Assembly: GCA_013433145.1 (NCBI GenBank)
Contig: CM024186.1
Span: 5,956,001 to 6,020,000 of the forward strand
DNA length: 64,000 nucleotides
Direction: 5' to 3'
Source of the DNA: Ascaris suum
Lineage: Eukaryota > Nematoda > Chromadorea > Rhabditida > Ascarididae
The position numbers and the translations under genes are program-made. The notes below the pieces were generated by a model. The model was not told the DNA's origin and did not search any database. It was given only the letters and a program-made list of their open reading frames with translations. Numbering within the stretch: the first letter of the stretch is position 1; each line of letters starts with the position of its first letter. Shown in pieces: positions 1-12,713 of this stretch.

Positions 1-3000
1 CGATAATTTTTACATTTTAACTGATGAAACCTGTTCGCTTTGTTAATGTGAAGCTTAATGTGAGAAAACCATCGGATTTTATAGGTTGGCATTGAAAATG
101 TGGATAAATCTAGATACCTTTGTTCAATGGGTAAAATTCGAACGCTCTCCCCCATTGAGTGAACATTAAATGTTGCACAAGAAAGCGAAGGCATAAATTC
201 GCAATTCAATTATTCAATTTCGCTTCAAATAAATGCGATAATATGGATAATGTATGCAAGAATGAAGAAGAAGTTGTTGATGCGGTTTCTTTTTCGATTC
301 GTTGACTCATAAATTCCTCAAACTTTGTTCATTGGTTTGTTAATTGTGGATTATTGATGAATGTTTGTGCTAGTAATATTGCAAGAAAATATTCCTTCTT
401 GTGTCTTCTACCTTTATAAATATTATTATTTGTAGTTTGTTTTTTTTTGCACCCTATGACGAAAAAAAAGACATGTCAACATTGCTATAAACGATTCGAA
501 ATCATTGTTGAGAGATGCATTGATATATTTTCATTGGCGACTATATTTATTCGTTATGTGCAACAACGATGGCGAAAAAAAAACCCCCGAAAAAAAAACA
601 AATTGTGTGAAGAATCTAAAATTACCGTTGATATATTTTAATTTATTACCTCAATGATATCTCAATCAAAGTTGTTTTAGTTTCATTCATCGTACAATAA
701 TGTAATTGAATAATTGTAATTATTGCAATTGCTGAGCGATCATTGCAAATAAATCATTAAAATTGAAAACGTTTGAGTCAAGCGCTTTAAAAAGTAGCTC
801 TAATTTCCTTGTCGATGCGCGCTATGATTTGCTAGTTGACATCAAGAGAGAATGAAATGCTCTGAAATTTCAAATGCCCCAAAAATCATATTTGACATGC
901 AACATTTTCTAGAGCAATTTTAGGCCCTCCCATTAAATGCCTCTCATTTCTACGCATATATGCTTCTTCCTGTATATATGTCCATGTGTATATGTGTATA
1001 TATGTATGTGTACATGTGTGTATATGTGCATTCGCGTATGTGTGTGCACATGCTAATAATATATAAAGCCCGCAAATCATGGAAGATAGGGCGGTGAAAT
1101 TTGCCGTCATAAACCCATATCACCTCTTTACGAGTTGTAATTATTTAATAAAAAATATAAAATTTTTATCAAATGTTAGTTTTTTGTACAATATATCGGA
1201 TGCAAGAGGAACAGGTTGATCGTCAAAAATTCATAGAACTATTTGACGATGTATGATAAACGCCGATAGGCCTTCTTTCATCGAATTTTTATAGCTATTA
1301 GTCAAACGAATAGATTGTAAAACAAATTATGCTAACTATCCTTATTAAATTTTCAAACTGTTCATTATCAAATATTCTTATAATTACCTTAATTAAAACC
1401 TTATAGGTGTTTTTTTTAATATGGCTATAAACATTCTGCATATTTAGTACGTGCTGGAATTGAATAATCATGAGAGGAGTTATGCACAAAAAATCAACCA
1501 TTTTCATTTCATCTGGCTTTCTTTTTAATATCTACACACTAAAAATCTCTTTCGCTTGGCAATTGCTGCTTTTTCCAAAAGAACGATAGAGAGTAGAGGC
1601 GATTTTTTTAGTGACAAAATTGACGAAATGAAATATTTGAAAGAAAATATAATAAATAGTGAAGTGAATTTCGCAATGATGAAATAATAATTCAAATCGG
1701 AGTTGTTTTTTTTAAGTGTTTCCATCATATTTCATACGTGTGGAGTGCCACTTATATTTGCACGACTCATTGTTGAGTAGAAAAATATATTTTTCGTTAT
1801 CTCTCAATTAAAAAATAGCAATTTTTCAAATATGGTATATCCATCTACTTCATATTCGTCGCCCTCTATCTAGTGTCCTGATTTATTTGGTCATTTCCAT
1901 TTGATTCAAAAGATTGAATTACGTAAATAAGTGCGATGAAAATCAATATTTTACATTTTATCTTAAAATATAATTGCATGCAGATATTAAATTCGATGAA
2001 TAATAATCAACACACCGGAAGTGAACTCATACGAATATGTGTTTCTCTCTATTGAGCGAATTTCAATGTATCATCGAATTAAACAATGGAATTTCCGGAA
2101 GAATAGCGAAACATGAATTGATCATCGAAATGCAAATAAACTTCATTGAAAGACGATGAACGATGATTGAAATTAGAACAACAACTAATCACTAAATCAA
2201 ATTGAGGTTCGAAACGAGTGATGATTAAACTGTTTTCCGATACGCTAATTCGAAAAGCAAATATCTTGAAAAATATCCCAAATGTGTATGTGTACAAGTG
2301 TATAAGTCTAAAGAAAAGTGTAAAATCAATTGGAATTTGTGGGATTGAAAAAAATATATGTATATGAATGGAATTCGAAAGTGGTATTTTCAATCTCGTT
2401 AGAAAAGGATGAAATTTTTATACAGTACGATAAAAGGCCTTTGTTACACTATGCATATTAATTGATCAATTTATGAGGAAATTATAGATACAAGGAAAAA
2501 CCATATGCAAATCTAGTATGCAAAAAATCTTCAATAGTTGAGAGAAAAGAAGATTTAATAGAATGATTTGACCGAATAGTTGAAATGATTGCAAAATCTG
2601 CAATGCGATATCTAGAAACGTTTGCTCGTTGTTAGTTATTTATTGAATTGATAAAGTTTATTATAGGAAATGCGCAAAAAGTGTATTCCTTTTAGCATCT
2701 TTGATGTGCTTTCCCGCTTATCAAAATAGGCGGAGAAACATTCAAATGATAACATCTCATCGATGTGTCATTTCAGCCACTTAAAAAAAAATCGAGCATG
2801 TTCTCTAGTGTTGCTTCGAGCACTTTTGCAATCAACTGCAATGTTGTTTTGTCAAGGCAGCCACGCAAAAAACCGGTCCCATAATGCTTTTGCGTTGAAA
2901 TACCTGTCCATTTCTCTCTACGAATTCTTTTTGCCTAGAAAAATACAACATTGCACTCACAAAACTACTTCAAAGTAACCTATTGGCAACATCATGCCTG

Positions 3001-3016
3001 TGCATATGTATGTGCG

Positions 3017-3164
<148 letters not shown>

Positions 3165-4309
3165 TGTTTATATTATATGTACGTAGGTGTGCGCACATGA
3201 GTATGTATGAGTATGGGGGGGGAGGGGGGAAACGGAGGGGGTGTTTATGCATGCATATGTTTCCGCACTGAGCGCATTTAATAAACGATCGTATCGAAAG
3301 AATGAAAATCTTTTCGAGAAATTTTGCACAATCAGTTGAAACGATTGCAACATAACGCTTTACAACTTATCTATTACATTATCGGTAGGCGATTTTATAT
3401 ATTGGCTGCTGTGATGAGCGAATTTGTAAAAGTATATATTTTATCGCTTATTCTTAGTTATCAATAGATATCTGAGAAAGAAACAACATTTGCGAGATTA
3501 AAAAAATATTATGAATTAACGATTGCTCGAGAAAATGCACTCATCTTTCATCTAAATCTATGAATAATAACTTCTCCACTTTTTTTTTCTCAAAATTTCA
3601 AACCATACACATTAAGATTCAAATCAATCGAAAAATTCCCGCATTAATATCCGACAAAAAAAAAATTTGACTCTTTTATTGCGCTCACAATAACGCTCAT
3701 ATTTCGCGAAAAAAAAAAGTCACCTATAGTGGTGGCGTTATTGAATTCGGGAAAAAATTCGGATTCCACTCAAAAATACGTACGAAAATTCGCTTATCTT
3801 GTCTTGCAATCGCTCAATGTTCATGTCATAAGAACGAGAAAATTAATCTACTCTTACAATGGAAGTCGCTACAGAAAAAAAAAAAATCCTCTCCGATAAA
3901 ATCGCAATAATCGGCGTTCAAATCAGGTGACCAACTCTTCATCAACAATTTATCGTATGGAACGTAAAACTTCACATTCAATACACCATCATATTAGAGC
4001 TCAGATATGAAACATACTGACGATCTTAGAAAATATTATTTTATACACATTCCTCTAACCTTATTCAAAAAAAAACGTTTTTTTTTTCCGCCAGAAAATT
4101 TTCATAACTTCTCTTCCCTATAATTTTCCGTTTATGATCACCAATTATATTTTTAGAATTAGAAATAATAATAAGTCAAACAGAATTTTAAGGTTGAGCG
4201 TCAGACCTGAGGCAGAAAAATACGAAATAAACTGTGCAACGATGGAGAGATGAGATAGCTATACTGTTGTATTAGTGGATAATACTTGCACGCTATTAAA
4301 TTTGCAATG

Positions 4310-4546
4310 TTATTCGCCTCTTTGTGCAAATTTCAAGTTGAATATGCAAATCTGATTGCTTAACCTAACTTCGAAGGCTATCTTATATACCAATGCTCTC
4401 ATATTATCGTATAGTTCTATCGCGAAGTGAGAGTACTTAGTCTCACACACGATGCCGGGTCTTACACACAACCCTGCCGTATAATCCAGCTCGAACCAGT
4501 CCTCAAGCTTCTTCCGTGCATTGCATATGTTGCATGTTTCTACCAT
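4310..4546 (-). other. Possible unrecognised minus-strand coding segment
   Basis: A 78-codon frame lies in a patch less AT-rich than its surroundings. It contains a Cys-x-x-Cys near the start and mixed hydrophobic and charged composition rather than the Lys/Asn/Ile bias of chance frames here. No good acceptor, donor or family match was seen. It may be chance, an exon of an unseen gene, or a decayed copy of something. Confidence 0.15.
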
Positions 4547-7545
4547 GTGTCATGTGCTTATGACCTTCCCTCCCCCTTCTTGCGTCATAATTTTGCTTTG
4601 ATTTCTCTTATATATCAGAAGGTGAAGAATCGTGATTATTCCTAAAGCGGATTCTTATTGAAAATTATGACAATTGTACAAAAATGAATTTACTTCCATA
4701 AATTACTAGTAATCACGTGCAAATTACGAAATTAATCACGGTAACGTGAGAACCGTTCAACACCCATTGATGGTCTCTAGCAAGCAATAACACAACACCT
4801 TAACGAGTGTCACTAAAATCACATAGTGTTTTCAATAGCGACATGAATAATCATCGAAATATGAGAGCATCACTCAAATGTGACAATTGAAGAATGCGAA
4901 AAATCTCTTCGAAATTACCTTCGATTGTATATTTTAATGATGAAGACGACGACGAAAAAAAATTGCATCGGCGTAAAGATCCGGCACTTGCATTCGAGCA
5001 TATACCTCTACGTGAGGTGGTGAAGGAAGGGGGGGGAGGGGACGTTCGATTTATTTGAGAATTGCTGTCCTTCTATTTCGTTTTTTTTTTTCGTTAATGC
5101 AAATCAACGCGAACATACCGACGTATCGTTGAAACATGATGATCTATGAAGCATTAAATTCGCTGTGGAATTCTCATTTAGCGACTTATGTGATCGTCTT
5201 GGGTGATCTTTACTTTCTCCCACCCCCCCCCCCCCCCCCCCTCCCTCCCGCCCTCTTATGCACTTCTTCTTCTTGCCACCTCATATTCTTCTCTATGATG
5301 AATTTTGATAAAAGATTTGAAAAATATTTTAGGTTTTCTTGATGAGGTTTTTCATAGAAAAATTGGATGGCTCCATGAAATAATATAACAAACAAACAAC
5401 GACTGCTAACAGATAGAGGATTTTGGATGAATTTCACTCTCAAATAAAAAAAAAAATAATACACAGAGATAAACAACACTAAGAAAGGACTACAATTGAA
5501 GGCGATAAATATTCAAAGAAATAAATATAAAGAATTGAGATTAATTTTGAGTATAAGTTCAGTTTATTGAGGGAATAAATTAGTGAATAAATCTGTGAAT
5601 ATTTAGATGGAGTTAACTATCGACGAATTGTGAAACATTATGAAGCAATCCAAGTAGCATTAACCAATCTAGTGATTAATGAAACGTTGAACTAAAATAA
5701 TACGATATCAAAAATCTAGTTTATTGAATTCGTTGCAAAATCAATGTGTTTTACTGGAAAAAAAATTCGATGCACAAATACTTGGAACAACTTTTGAAAT
5801 AAACAACCTTTATTTTCTTAAATAAATCCAGTAATTACTCAAAAATAAAATTGAAATAGAAACAAAAACTTCCACATTTCAAAAAAAAAGAAAATCAATT
5901 TTGTTAGAAACTTTATTTTATAATCAACGAGTAGAACTTTTATTTAATGAAATTCAAGTGTTTTTTTTTTAGTTCTGAGGAATACGCTTTGAATATTAGC
6001 TGAAGAGAGCCTTAAGATTGCATTGAATTAGTTATTCATATATAAATTGGCTATCATCTCGAAATGAAAATAATGAGTAATGGCGCCCGAATTCAGGAGT
6101 GCTCATTTACGTATATGTACGATAATATTTGTTGCATTTGCACTAATTATCGCCTTAATACCTTTCATTTTTACACGCTGATGAGACTGCAAGTTATTAT
6201 TGTGGTCGAAAGGCAGCGTTCACTGCTGGTTATGGAATATTCCTCTATGCTAATGATGTGAGATTCTCAGCCATTCATTAAGGCAACCATTCTCAAGGAT
6301 TAACTTTCATTTTCGTTCAAATAATGGCGGGTATAGAAGGACTTTAATCCTTCAAATTCGCTTCACCTTGCAACTTTAGAGGTGTGGCTTTATTTGATAG
6401 AAGGGAAAAGGGGAGAGAAGCTGGTGAAAGGGAGGGGCGAGGGGGGGGGGGAGACTGGATAGGAGTGAAAATACTTCAGTTATCCACTGAATGACATTGA
6501 ATTGCATGGCTTAAAAAAAATTCCCCTTGAGATTTTTTGAAGTCTACACAATTTTTTTCCAAGCGATCTAATTACATAATGATGAATTTTAATTGGGGAA
6601 ATTCCTTATTTATTAGCAATATGACATTACCTGTGGGAATGATGTTCGTCCACTTCCTAATTACTTTCTTTTGATATTTACCTGTAAAGGTGTCACCAAC
6701 TTCGCGATACTCTCATTCGTTGATCCGTCTGTTTTTATCGATTGCTTGCATCGATATAAATAAATACTATACAACGCAATATACAATCACTTCTTATTTA
6801 ATCGTGGCGCATTTATAAATGTGGGGGAATAGAGTTGACGTCAAAAGAAGACTAAATATAATAAAAGAAATCCAAAATCCACCAATATATGCGACAGATA
6901 TTTTTGCCAAACGCCATCCTTCCAATAGAGTACTAATTATTAACTTCATTATCTCATCGTAAAAAAAAAACTTTGCGTCTTTTTTTTCAAAAAATTTCTA
7001 ATGTTCATAAATAAGTGAATATATATGAATGATGAGGAATTATACATATATGCCTTTCAAATGGAGTAAAGAACAATGATCAATAAGCACATCAGTAAAT
7101 AAAGGGTATGAATAAAACTTTTAAAAAAAACATAATTCTTTGTACGGCCCGATTAAATACTTCATCTTTACGGAAAGAATTGAAACCAAAACTTCTTCCA
7201 TAAGCAGTAAGTTGAAAAGATACCAATCGAAACACTAATTCAGCATTTGTCCTATTGGGTAGAAAAAGATATTAGAAGTTTATTCCCCTCTATTTCCGAC
7301 AATGTAAAACATTTTAGAGTTCATAACATTTTTTCAGCTCAACCGTCGAATAGTCCTCACTAATTACTTCCTCCTTCCCATTCCATAGAGCGCACCCTCC
7401 ACTCACACTCATAAAAACCATCGCATTTGCACCAAATCCTCCGAACACAACATTATTCCCACATATCAACCACCTACTAGGTATGAATGAATAAAACTTT
7501 TTTCTTCACTCTACAAACAGATATTTCACACTAAATCAAAAGCAA

Positions 7546-10500
7546 TTACAAGCATAATACACGAGCTCTTCGTTCACGGAATATTTTCAACCACCTTGCT
7601 TGGCGCTCTACTGGATCGGCCGAAAACTGAAAATAAATACATCGTAAACCTTTGAAAAAAAAGGGGTGAAATTATCAAAATTCTTTGCACTCATGACTTG
7701 CCTTAAACTCCCATTACACTCTCCCTCCTTCCAGCCTTAGACATAATATCATTTATAATAAAAACCATTGCTTACTTCGCTTAAAATACCTTCGAACGAT
7801 GTGACGGCAGAACTTTTTATTTCAAGAAAAAATCACCACTAAACTCCTTAACAACAAGAACGTAACGGAACATTTAATTAAACTCGAATCTGTTAGCCTT
7901 TTCCTTTAAAGAAACATTGAACTCTTAGAGCCCTTCTTGAATTTATCAACAGATTCTCTGAGGGTTCAAAGAGTTCCTCCCTGCACTGTTTCTGAATTAT
8001 CCCCCATACTACTCACTTTATTTGAAACGAGTGGTAGCTTAATTTTCATATAATATCACCCCTGCATAACCACAAATAGACCAGACCACACTTCGAGAGA
8101 CCACTTTTATTAACGCAAATGTAAATGCAATTGCAGCACATTGCACTAAACTGCAATTGCGATATACTTTGGAAATTAGTTCATAATAAGGGAAAATGCA
8201 AAAATTAGGTCTTCGAGTCGAACATATTGCTCTGAAAAACATTCAAATAATTGCAAAACGTAAACTTCTTGCATTGAAAGACCAACCCTCTTTTAAGGAA
8301 CTTCCTATTAGCAAATGATGGTTTATTGCAATTATATGGGTATTCTGTTCAAGCATCCCTCTCATTAAAAAAAAAATTCCCCTCACAACAAGTTATTCCA
8401 CAAAAATATCAACGATCTCATTCGCAACAAAGGCGTTATCGGACTACGAACTGAAAAAAATTAATCAATGTTCCATAAATTAATACTGCAATCCTCATCG
8501 ATGCAAGGGACAATTAAAGCGATAAAAATACCTAAGTTCAAATGCATCTTAAAAAAATTCGATCAACTGTACCTTAGGGTTGGCGAGCTCAATTTCTTTG
8601 TGAATATTAGCAATATCTTCATCGTCGTCTTGTTCGCCGTTCTTGGCAATCGGATCACGCCATTTAGGACCGAACATTGCCTTATCGTGAGCGTCCTGCT
8701 TCTTTTCTACCGCCACTTCATGGTCTGTCAAATCCTTAACACAGACGAAACATAGAACCAATATCTATTGACGAGAGAAAATTATAAATTCAAAAACTAC
8801 CCGAGAGAGGAAATTTAACATTTACCTGAGACAGCAAATTATGAATGCAATAACTATTACAGAGACAGGAAGGACAGGCAAGGAGGCATCCAACGATGAG
8901 ATAACAGAGGAAAAGAATTCGCTGAATAAAATAAAAATGTCGACGTTTTCTTAACGCGGCTGGATTTCATTTAATAAAAAATACAAATGCAACGACCCTA
9001 TTCGAAAAGCCCAAACGCGTAAAAACTCCACCTTGCTTTCCTTCCGACTTTCCTTCAAAGAACTAAAGACCTTCACTACCTAAAGTCATAGCAAAATACA
9101 GTCCACAAGTGCCCACGTAAAGGCATTCATCAATTCTAAGAACGCAGAATGAAGTTCTCCAAAATAAAAAGGGCGCTCTTCTCCTAACGATCAGTAAGAA
9201 CAGGACTCTGATATAAAAAAAGGATGATAGTTGTTGGGAAGAGTCACCTCTGTCTTGACTCGACCACCCGCACCGCCAGCTGTTGACTTGAAAGATGATG
9301 AGTGGAAACCGCCTTCCTCAATCCGTTCGATATCACGGTGACGCGATGCTGCTTCCGCTGCCGACATAGCATTATCTTTAACATAAATTTCGTTCACCTT
9401 TATGACCTCAACGGAAACGAAAACAACTGAACTCTTCATCCATCTACCTACCTCCCAGTAAAGTTTCCCATTCGTATAAAGTGGGTGTAGGTATTTGATA
9501 AATCTGCAATCTCTGGGATTATAACGACAAATTATATAATTCTGTCTTTTGGATGCCCTGCATAACTCTAAACAACCGACTCCGGCCATTTTTTTTCGTT
9601 TTTGCGCTCCATGTGTAGAAAAACCTATTATCGAACTTGGCTTCATAAGGTCCCCACCTTGATTACCTGCATGAGGTAAAGCCCTCTACCAACATTGTTC
9701 TAGAGAGTGTGCGCGTCTTCATTGACGATCTAATACACCTCTAACAGTTTTTTTAATAAGCGAAAGGCTAAGAAGAGGTTGAGCAAAGTTTTTGCCAAAA
9801 ATTTTAGCTTATTTCAATTTTTGAATTGTTTGATCACATAAAGACAGCATGATACAATGCTTGAAAAAAATAAGCTTGCTAACACAACTCTAGAAGAAAC
9901 CCACAGAAGCTTTGACAGAATGCAAAACATAGATAAGCTCGAAAGCAAGGTTCAATTGAGCATTTCTACGAAGGAGAAATCTAGACAAGTTAGATAACCG
10001 TTAATTTACTCTATATGCGAAGACACCTAAAGGTGATCAATAACGAAGACCTGTACTTTATATTCCCAGTCTCAAAACCAAAATGCTGCTATGACAGGAT
10101 AAAACTGCGACAAAAATGCACATACTGTTCTCTTCCTTTCATTCCTCACTTCACCTCCGACCCCGTAATCCACCCAGCCATTTCAGTTGCAATCAACTGA
10201 GAAGTTGTGGCTGCGATGTGAATCGTTGTTAATCATTCAGTAGGGTTGTATCAAAGCTGATTGATGGATGACCTCCCTCCCTGTTTCTTATCTTTCCGCT
10301 CTTGAGCAAAACCTGTAATCGCCACCTCAGATATTACCTCTTTCACTGAAAAATCAAAAAGCTAACCGTTAATTTTGATTTCTTTACTCGTGTCCTCTTC
10401 AAGCGGTATTCCAGAGAACTGCGAACGAGCCGATTCTAACGCAGAACGCATACGCGATTTTGCAGCTTCAATTCCCTTAGAATGCACTAGCATTATTATA

Positions 10501-11815
10501 CCTTTATCCTGTTGTATTTCATCAAATATGGTTGGATGGCGCAAGCCTAAATTTAAAATGGTGCTGTCACTGACAAAAAACCACCAAAAATGGAACCACC
10601 ATACAATGGAACCATCATTGAACAATATTTTGACAGCCTAGTGATCACTAATAAACACTGCTCAGAATTAACAAATACCTTGCAGCTTGCACCTTACTGA
10701 AAGGTTTGCAGCCGTCTTCCAAGTTTGCAACTGAGCATGGCCACCACTTCGACATCCTGCCAGAAACTATCACTACAGTGTTGGAATTGCTCATCCACTC
10801 CCCGCCCCTCCCTCCCCCTCTCCTCGCTACTCCTATCTCGACCCAATATAGAGAGGTGGAAAACTTGTTGCTGCTCAGCAAAATCTTTTTTGAAAGGAAC
10901 GGTGAGTGCTAATCCCAGTAAGCAAAATTTATTTATGAACATCAAATTGTATAACTTGCAACCTTTTGCGCCTCCTTGTTTTTAGATTCAGAGCTTCTAC
11001 GATTCGATCGGGACGAGTGCTTATGGTCACGTCCATGATGTCGCTTTCTAAATGAAAATTCCTTTAACAACATTGCAAAATGGAAAGTAATACCGCTGAT
11101 CATCGGTTTGGCCATAATACTTGGCCAATTGGCCATAAATTGGCCATATACAATTAAAGGGGACTGAATCAAATACCTGCAAACGATTGCCGCATTGTTT
11201 TTTGAATGATATTAAAATTTGACCGTGATAAATTCGCGATATCGTACTACCATGAGTACGCTGTACCCTGGTCCTCCCGTTTACATTGGTGACAACCAGC
11301 TAGCAGGATTGCGGAATCTACGATCATCTCGATACGCTGTTTCATCTTTTTGAAGAGTTTCGATTTTGATACGTAAGATCCTATCCGAAAACGATGCAAA
11401 TATTTGTGCAGCGAATCGAGTTTCCCTATGAATATAGAAACTCAGGACGTTTTCTTTCTTGAACCCCACTGCTATCCTTTAAAAGATATCCTCCATACTT
11501 ATTACTCATCATAATGAAATAACCCATAAATGAGGCTTATATTTCCGATCCTCTCATATACACATTAATGAAACATCAACCGCTCTCATTAGGATCATTT
11601 ACAACGATGCATAGAGTGGAATATTTTTTTTAAATTGCACCTTTGCATTCATAAATTACGAAGCAAATATCGCAGTGAAGAAATCATAAATAAAGAACAA
11701 GTAAGTCAGATGATATTAACCTGTCCCTCTCTCGGCTCCTGCTTCGATTCCTGCTTCTACTTCTACTCCTGCCATGACGATGATGTTCACGAGATCGTGA
11801 TCGTGATCGACCCAT
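7546..11815 (-). CDS. RSRC1-like: RS-rich protein resembling RSRC1 (SRrp53)
   Basis: Predicted 236-residue protein from six exons: 11815-11721, 11047-10963, 10475-10367, 9426-9248, 8734-8573 and 7626-7546 (stop). Each junction keeps frame with GT..AG borders. The N-terminus (residues 1-60) is built of Arg-Ser repeats (begins MGRSRSRSRE). The middle has an AKSRMRSALESA helix. A segment reading IERIEEGGF...SSFKS corresponds to the IEAIES..F...FRSSK region of human RSRC1, and the C-terminus (VERQARWLKIFRERRAR) matches its EEKWFKRLIALRQERL end. RSRC1 acts in pre-mRNA splicing and 3' splice-site selection in the nucleus. The third exon may start further upstream (10546 or beyond, with an extra exon near 10690), because a second acceptor exists. 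The acidic DDDED stretch in exon 5 has no clear counterpart in human RSRC1. An SR-related protein of another family is the alternative. Confidence 0.6.
11108..11147. repeat. Cluster of TTGGCCA motifs in intron 1
   Basis: Four TGGCCA cores occur within 40 bp, two of them forming a TTGGCCAATTGGCCA overlap. They sit in the first intron of the RS-rich gene. They could be nuclear-factor-1-like sites or a small degenerate repeat. Only the motif is seen; a role is not shown. Confidence 0.5.
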
Positions 11816-11828
11816 TGAACACCTGCAA
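11813..11828 (-). promoter_or_regulatory. Candidate trans-splice acceptor and start of the RS-rich gene
   Basis: On the minus strand TTTATTTGCAG precedes the ATG (11815-11813) by only seven bases. No in-frame coding continues upstream, so this fits spliced-leader addition, or a 5' UTR intron. Confidence 0.5.
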
Positions 11829-12701
11829 ATAAACGTTTCCCTGACGTTTAATTATTGCGAGCCGGATCGCTTAACGAACGATACAAACAGTGACAATTAA
11901 TACCGATACGTAAATAAGTAATGGCGTACGAAACTGTGCGCTGATGATTATTTCCACCGGTGCGTGTGGTCCATTTTCGCAGCTTTTTATCTGCCTGAGC
12001 TACTGGGATTGTTGAAAATACACCTTGGGTCCAGAAATGCTGCCATAAAGAAGCGAAGATTCTTAAATATTTCAAATACCGGCATAATATGACAAAGAAG
12101 CTTAACAGGACATTTCTTAGTATATTTTTTCCAGCAGTATCCGTACCGAAACGATGGTTGCTGGGTACTGAGGAAAACGAGACCATGCCAAATTTTGAAG
12201 AAATCCTCGCAATACGAATGAAGGAATGACGCAGTCAGCTTGAATTTTGAAAAAGACCTGTGGTCTCTGGTGGATTGTGTTTGCACTTACCACCAAACGC
12301 CAGACGACATACAATATGAGGAAAGTGGGCAGAGAATTAGCGGAAGGGAGTGTATTTCCATCAACGATCGGGCAGCGTAGATGAAGAGAGTTGCTAAGGC
12401 AAAGTTTGTGCCCGGACAAGGAAGGGCTTGGGGGGGGGGGGATGGGGAGGGAGTGGGCATTGTTGGCATGGTGAGTGTCTTCAGTCCTCTTGGAAGGGTG
12501 GAGCAATTGCTAGGTTCCATTCGATTTCAGTGTAATTTCAGGATAGATTTATATATTGACAAATCTAATTCAACGCTGTCTATGTTAAATGTATCCTTTT
12601 TATAGTATAGTCAGCGAATTGTTCAATATATGAGATAAGTACGGTGTTTTCTTAATGTCTTCGCGGTTTATTTACCTGGTTTCACCTTTTTTTTAATTTT
12701 T
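11829..12701. promoter_or_regulatory. Divergent intergenic region
   Basis: About 0.87 kb lies between the divergent starts of the RS-rich gene (-) and the torsin-cofactor-like gene (+). It contains a 12-base G run (12430-12441) within a purine-rich block and no exon that joins in frame to either gene. It probably carries promoters for both, but no core element was recognised with confidence. Confidence 0.4.
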
Positions 12702-12713
12702 AGAGTTGAAATG
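12700..12713 (+). promoter_or_regulatory. Candidate trans-splice acceptor of the torsin-cofactor-like gene
   Basis: TTTTTAATTTTTAG ends at 12703 and the ATG follows seven bases later at 12711. The same short spacing recurs at other gene starts in the window, supporting leader trans-splicing. Confidence 0.55.

Noticed and set aside
10648..10945. Overlapping frames on both strands near 10.7-10.9 kb
   Set aside because: Chance frames in a Ser/Pro- or Gly-coding pyrimidine tract within an intron; a small extra exon here is possible but not supported by phase.
12117..12520. Minus-strand frames of 77-129 codons
   Set aside because: Overlapping frames through a C/G-rich block with no splice pattern; they lie in the divergent intergenic region.
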